A stretch of 8,886 nucleotides of DNA from Sedimenticola sp. (GTDB lineage: Bacteria; Pseudomonadota; Gammaproteobacteria; Chromatiales; Chromatiaceae). The notes below the pieces were generated by a model that was not told the origin of the DNA, searched no databases, and was given only the letters and a program-made list of their open reading frames with translations. The stretch lies in assembly GCA_030619405.1 (NCBI GenBank), contig JAUXBK010000102.1, forward strand, positions 1 through 8,886. Direction: 5' to 3'. A program made the position numbers and the translations under genes. The stretch's first letter is position 1. Each line of letters opens with the position of its first letter. This document shows, one piece after another, positions 5,925 through 8,886 of this stretch.

Positions 5925-6637
5925 GACCCAGTGGACGTCGACCAGAGCAGCTGCGCCCGATCCGGTTCACTCGCCGTTACACCAGACATGCCGAGGGTTC
6001 GGTGCTGGTGGAATTCGGGGAGAGCCGGGTGATCTGTACCGCCAGTGTGGAGGCGCGTGTCCCGCGGTTTCTGAAAGGACGCGGGCAGGGCTGGGTCACT
6101 GCCGAATACGGTATGCTGCCCCGCTCCACCGGTGAACGCATGGGCCGTGAGGCGAGCCGTGGCAAGCAGGGGGGGAGAACCCTGGAGATCCAGCGGCTGA
6201 TCGGCCGCTCGTTACGGGCGGTGGTGGATCTGCAGGCCCTCGGGGAGCGCACCATCACCCTGGACTGTGATGTGATCCAGGCCGATGGGGGCACCCGTAC
6301 CGCCTCGATCAGCGGTGCCTACGTGGCACTGACGGATGCGATCAACGGGTTGATCGCCGATAACCAGCTGGCGCAGCACCCGATCCATGGCCAGCTCGCC
6401 TCGGTCTCTGTCGGCATCTACCAGGGCACCCCGGTCCTGGATCTGGACTATGCCGAAGACTCCAACGCCGAGACCGACATGAACGTCGTGATGAACGACG
6501 CCGGCGCCTTCATCGAACTGCAGGGCACCGCCGAGGGACATGCATTCCGCCGGGAGGAACTGGATGCCATGCTGGCACTGGCAGAGCAAGGCATCCGGGA
6601 GATCATGGAGGCCCAGCGGCAGGCCCTGGCGGACTAA
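5921..6637 (+). CDS. rph: Ribonuclease PH (tRNA 3'-end phosphorolytic exoribonuclease)
   Basis: Removes nucleotides downstream of the CCA end of tRNA precursors using phosphate and releasing nucleoside diphosphates; the known enzyme is a hexameric ring in the cytoplasm. The 238-residue protein has the full family length. Diagnostic stretches are MRPSGRRPEQLRPIRF (1-16), GSVLVEFGESRVICTASVE (26-44), FLKGRGQGWVTAEYGMLP (50-67) and TGERMGREAS (70-79). ADGGTRTASI (121-130) contains the phosphate-binding Arg126. LDYAEDSNAETDMNVVM (175-191) contains the metal-ligand aspartates 180 and 186. It is the last gene of the kinase-phosphatase-rph operon. In many gammaproteobacteria rdgB follows rph; here a palindromic repeat and a chemoreceptor gene follow instead. 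Confidence 0.97.
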   Translation: MRPSGRRPEQLRPIRFTRRYTRHAEGSVLVEFGESRVICTASVEARVPRFLKGRGQGWVTAEYGMLPRSTGERMGREASRGKQGGRTLEIQRLIGRSLRAVVDLQALGERTITLDCDVIQADGGTRTASISGAYVALTDAINGLIADNQLAQHPIHGQLASVSVGIYQGTPVLDLDYAEDSNAETDMNVVMNDAGAFIELQGTAEGHAFRREELDAMLALAEQGIREIMEAQRQALAD

Positions 6638-6680
6638 TGCCCCGCGAACGATAACCGTTCAGGGGATCAACAGACATTTA

Positions 6681-6785
6681 GCCGCGGATTAACGCGGATC
6701 AAACACGGATTAAGCTGGTTCCCACGCAGAGCGTGGGAACCAGATAAATAACAATATCCGTGCCTGATCCGCGTTAATCCGCGGC
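6681..6785. mobile_element. Nested palindromic repeat, 105 bp, with GCCGCGGATTAACGCGGAT arms
   Basis: Outer arms 6681-6710 and 6756-6785 are 30-bp inverted repeats with two mismatches, starting GCCGCGGATTAACGCGGATC and ending CACGGAT. A second, perfect hairpin (6715-6743) sits in the middle, giving a two-level palindrome. CATTT precedes the left arm (6675-6679, one base away) and follows the right arm directly (6786-6790), a possible 5-bp target duplication. From memory, arms of this kind recur in many environmental bacterial genomes; this needs a search. There is no coding capacity. Confidence 0.75.
6715..6743. repeat. REP-like hairpin, 13-bp perfect stem, second copy of GTTCCCACGC family
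   Basis: CTGGTTCCCACGC (6715-6727) pairs perfectly with GCGTGGGAACCAG (6731-6743) around the loop AGA. Ten bp of the stem are identical to the hairpin at 2821-2845; only the loop and outermost pairs differ. This copy is enclosed within the arms of a different palindrome, so one repeat family appears to have inserted into, or been captured by, another. Confidence 0.85.
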
Positions 6786-6893
6786 CATTTTTTTGTTCGG
6801 AAACACATACAAAGCAATAAAGCACCAGACCGGCCTGCCGTTAACCCCTGTTATAGAGATTAGCTGATACTGTAATCAAGGGGCTCACCCGGC

Positions 6894-8519
6894 ATGGCAT
6901 GGATACAAACAAGTCTTCGTAACAAACTGCTGCTGTTTCTTGGCATCTATACCCTGCTGGTGAGTATCGCCGCGTTCGTCGAATACCGGGGTTCCGGCGA
7001 CAGCATCCAGCGTTTCGAACAGGTGCTGACCCAGGAAGTGGGCAACGAACGCGCCGTTCTCCAGATGGTGGCCGGCTTCAAGAAGCAGGTGCAGGAGTGG
7101 AAAAACGTGCTGTTGCGGGGGAGCGATCCCGCCTCTTTCAAAAAATACTGGGGCAAATTCCAGCAAGAAGAGGCAGGCCTGCAGAAGCAGGGGGGTGCCC
7201 TCCTGAAGCGTCTGGGTTCCGGCGAGGCGGCGACACTGCTGCAGCAGTTCCTGCAGCGGCACAAACAGATGGGACAGGCCTACCGCAAAGGGCTGGAGGC
7301 CTTTCGTCAGAGCGGCTTTGACAGCAAAACGGGCGACAAGGCGGTAAAGGGTATAGACAGGGAGCCGACCCGGCTGCTGGAACAGGCGGCACAACGTATC
7401 GCGGAACAGACAAGTCAGATCACGGCCGGGGCCAGCACACAGGCCGGCCACGCGGCCATCATCTCCCTGACGACCATGCTGGTTGCGATCGTTGCCGGCT
7501 TCGCCCTCTTCTACTGGTTCTCCCAGCGCGCCATCGTGCGCCCCACAAATCAGCTGACCACAGACCTCGACCGTCTTGCGGATGGGGATTTTTCACACCC
7601 GATCGAGAGCAGCAGCCGGGATGAGATCGGTAAGATAGCCAACAGTGCCGGCAAGATACAACAGCAACTGGGCGGCATGATCAAGCAGGTGGCGGACACC
7701 AGCACACGGATCAGAAAAACCGCGGAACAGGTTGGCGAGGCCGATCAGAACACCAGCAGCGCCATGCGACATCAGCAGTCGGAGACCAGTCAGGTCGCCG
7801 TCGCCATGACCGAGATGAGCGCCACCTCCCAGGAGATTGCCCGCAGTGCCGGCAGTGCCGCCGAAGCGGCCAGCGACGCCAACCGCCAGGCAGCTGAGGG
7901 AGGGGAGATCGTGCGCCGGGTGATCGGCTCCATCTCCGACCTGTCCGGTGAGATCCGGCATGCGACCACCGTGGTTCAGGCGCTGGAATCCGACAGTGAG
8001 GATATCGGCAAGGTGCTGGACGTCATACAAGGTATCGCCGAACAGACCAACCTGCTGGCACTCAATGCCGCCATCGAGGCGGCCAGGGCAGGCGAGCAGG
8101 GACGGGGATTTGCCGTGGTAGCGGACGAGGTGCGCAATCTGGCCACCCGGACCCAGAAGTCGACCCAGGAGATCCAGGCGATGATCGAACGGCTCCAGGA
8201 CGGGACCGGCAATGCGGTCGCCGCCATGAAGAAAGGGGGAGAAAAGGTCTCACTCAGTGTAGACCAGGCCACCCGTAGCGGCACGGCGCTGGAGCAGATC
8301 CTGCAGGCGATTCAGACCATCAACGACATGAACACTCAGATCGCCTCCGCGGCGGAGGAACAGAGCAGTGTGGCCAGCGATATCTCGGTCAGCATCCACA
8401 CCATGGACGATATCTGCACCCAGACCTCGGCACGCATCCAGGAATCCCACACCACCACCCAGGAGATGAACCGGATGGTGGAGGAGCTGGATGGGCTGGT
8501 TCTTAGATTCAGGTACTAG
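6894..8519 (+). CDS. Methyl-accepting chemotaxis protein (transmembrane chemoreceptor)
   Basis: Membrane receptor that relays ligand binding through CheW/CheA to the flagellar motor or another output. In 541 residues it shows TM1 (about 11-29), a mainly helical periplasmic sensor (30-187), TM2 (about 188-210), a HAMP domain (about 211-263, with IVRPTNQLTTDLDRLADGDF) and a cytoplasmic methyl-accepting coiled coil. The signalling tip EQTNLLALNAAIEAARAGEQ (383-402), followed by GRGFAVVADEVRNLA (403-417), is canonical. The sensor contains ERAVLQMVAGFKKQVQEWKN and VLLRG (52-76), a stretch I recall from other gammaproteobacterial receptors; its ligand is unknown. There is no C-terminal CheR-tethering pentapeptide; the protein ends LVLRFRY. 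The start at 6894 has AAGGGG ten bases upstream; a nearby ATG at 6899 is out of frame. No che genes are adjacent, so it is an orphan receptor in this window. Confidence 0.95.
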   Translation: MAWIQTSLRNKLLLFLGIYTLLVSIAAFVEYRGSGDSIQRFEQVLTQEVGNERAVLQMVAGFKKQVQEWKNVLLRGSDPASFKKYWGKFQQEEAGLQKQGGALLKRLGSGEAATLLQQFLQRHKQMGQAYRKGLEAFRQSGFDSKTGDKAVKGIDREPTRLLEQAAQRIAEQTSQITAGASTQAGHAAIISLTTMLVAIVAGFALFYWFSQRAIVRPTNQLTTDLDRLADGDFSHPIESSSRDEIGKIANSAGKIQQQLGGMIKQVADTSTRIRKTAEQVGEADQNTSSAMRHQQSETSQVAVAMTEMSATSQEIARSAGSAAEAASDANRQAAEGGEIVRRVIGSISDLSGEIRHATTVVQALESDSEDIGKVLDVIQGIAEQTNLLALNAAIEAARAGEQGRGFAVVADEVRNLATRTQKSTQEIQAMIERLQDGTGNAVAAMKKGGEKVSLSVDQATRSGTALEQILQAIQTINDMNTQIASAAEEQSSVASDISVSIHTMDDICTQTSARIQESHTTTQEMNRMVEELDGLVLRFRY

Positions 8520-8529
8520 GATAAAGTCA

Positions 8530-8595
8530 GGACCTAGGACCGAGAAAAAAACTCAAAATCAGGATAGAACCAGTCTATGCGCGGGTCCTTGGTCC
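8530..8595. repeat. 12-bp inverted repeat after the chemoreceptor gene
   Basis: GGACCTAGGACC (8530-8541) pairs with GGTCCTTGGTCC (8584-8595), one mismatch, over a 42-base spacer. The left arm starts 11 bases after the chemoreceptor stop. The spacer holds an A-run but there is no T-run after the right arm, so terminator function is uncertain. A related sequence, GGTCCTTGG followed by CCCTCGGTCC, lies just after yicC (2847-2864), hinting at a dispersed motif. Confidence 0.5.
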
Positions 8596-8599
8596 AGCC

Positions 8600-8791
8600 C
8601 TTTCAAGGTGCCTCATAACTATCTAAATCAATAGAAGTTTCGTAGGGTGCGGTGAGCTTGCGAACCGCACCGGGGGAGGCTGCCAACCCTGAGGTTTGTG
8701 CGGTTCGTTCCTCACCACACCCTACGGATCTGAGAGCTGTTTTATGGTCCGGTTTTATCCTATATATTTCAGTGCGTTGACACCTTGAAAG
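8600..8791. repeat. Perfect 11-bp inverted repeat enclosing another palindrome
   Basis: CTTTCAAGGTG (8600-8610) and CACCTTGAAAG (8781-8791) are perfect complements 170 bases apart, with the palindrome 8641-8726 between them. This is the same nested arrangement as at 6681-6785. It may mark the ends of an older element, but with only 11 bp the mobile-element reading is tentative. Confidence 0.4.
8641..8726. mobile_element. 86-bp palindromic repeat, CGTAGGGTGCGGTGAG arms
   Basis: The left arm (8641-8670, CGTAGGGTG.GGTGAG then CGAACCGCAC) matches the complement of 8698-8726 with about four differences including one gap. The 27-base centre is unstructured. From memory, 'GTAGGGTGCGGT...CGAACCGCACC' repeats are dispersed in many gammaproteobacteria. 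It is non-coding and non-autonomous. Confidence 0.65.
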
Positions 8792-8819
8792 GTAACTTCT
8801 CAATAAGTTGGGGCAACCT

Positions 8820-8867
8820 GGACGTTGTAGGGGGGATAAGCGAAGCGCATCCACCATCCGGACGTTG
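8820..8867. repeat. Dispersed-repeat unit GTAGGG..GGATAAGCGAAGCGCATCC flanked by direct repeats
   Basis: The segment 8827-8855 contains GGATAAGCGAAGCGCATCC, a partial palindrome (GGAT..ATCC, GCG..GCGC) that I recall as a common dispersed repeat. It is bracketed by a perfect 8-bp direct repeat, GGACGTTG, at 8820-8827 and 8860-8867. The direct repeats could be a target-site duplication or just part of the repeat unit. The rest of 8520-8886 contains no credible gene. Confidence 0.5.
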
Positions 8868-8886
8868 CGGTATACGGGCAGACCAG

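Larger units (their letters stand above)
6681..6794 (+). terminator. Probable intrinsic terminator of the kinase-phosphatase-rph operon (exapted repeat)
   Basis: The long, GC-rich palindrome 6681-6785 is followed at once by CA and seven T (6788-6794) on the plus strand, 44 bases after the rph stop begins the stem. Strong stem plus T-run is the pattern of Rho-independent termination. The very long stem with an internal second hairpin is atypical, so efficiency cannot be judged. A small GAACG/CGTTC stem (6646-6660) also follows rph but lacks a T-run. Confidence 0.45.

Noticed and set aside
6838..6893. Promoter with TGTAAT as -10 before the chemoreceptor gene
   Set aside because: The -35 match is poor and the implied transcription start would fall at the ribosome-binding site, so it is not supported.
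8530..8867. CRISPR array or integron-like attC sites after the chemoreceptor gene
   Set aside because: The repeats are different families, palindromic and not evenly spaced direct repeats; no cas or integrase gene is present.

Overview
The window reads as chromosomal DNA of a free-living or symbiotic gammaproteobacterium. Coding regions are visibly GC-rich, while the stretch around 660-1400 is noticeably poorer in GC. YicC and RNase PH look gammaproteobacterial by recall (YicC opens with MIRSMTAF like the E. coli protein). The dense palindromic intergenic repeats suggest a lineage such as Chromatiales/Thiotrichales sulfur oxidisers; that placement is inference only.

Layout. (1) 1-206, minus strand: the N-terminus of a small exported protein that runs off the left edge. 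(2) 207-1513: about 1.3 kb without a convincing gene, with a possible decayed minus-strand reading frame (238-649) and small inverted repeats. (3) 1514-2440, plus strand: an exported parvulin-type peptidyl-prolyl isomerase. (4) 2441-2872: a nested palindromic, MITE-like element (2445-2726) and two hairpins. (5) 2873-3739, minus strand: yicC. (6) 3740-3896: divergent intergenic region. (7) 3897-6637, plus strand: an apparent operon of a Ser/Thr protein kinase, a PP2C phosphatase and rph. The last two overlap by 4 bp. A 213-bp palindromic element sits between kinase and phosphatase and runs into the phosphatase reading frame. (8) 6638-6893: a second nested palindrome carrying a perfect 13-bp hairpin and followed by seven T. 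(9) 6894-8519, plus strand: a methyl-accepting chemotaxis protein. (10) 8520-8886: at least three more palindromic repeats.

How the genes work together. A kinase and a PP2C phosphatase side by side suggest a reversible protein-phosphorylation pair. Flanking yicC (an RNA endonuclease) and rph (3'-end processing of tRNA) place it inside an RNA-metabolism neighbourhood, but the sequence does not reveal its substrates. The most striking observation is that the mobile-looking palindrome between kinase and phosphatase supplies every in-frame ATG available upstream of the phosphatase's first predicted beta-strand. The phosphatase N-terminus therefore appears to have been rebuilt from repeat DNA. More broadly, most of the intergenic sequence after 2440 consists of palindromic repeats of several unrelated families, one nested inside another. 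I did not find a defence system, CRISPR array, tRNA, rRNA or intact transposase.
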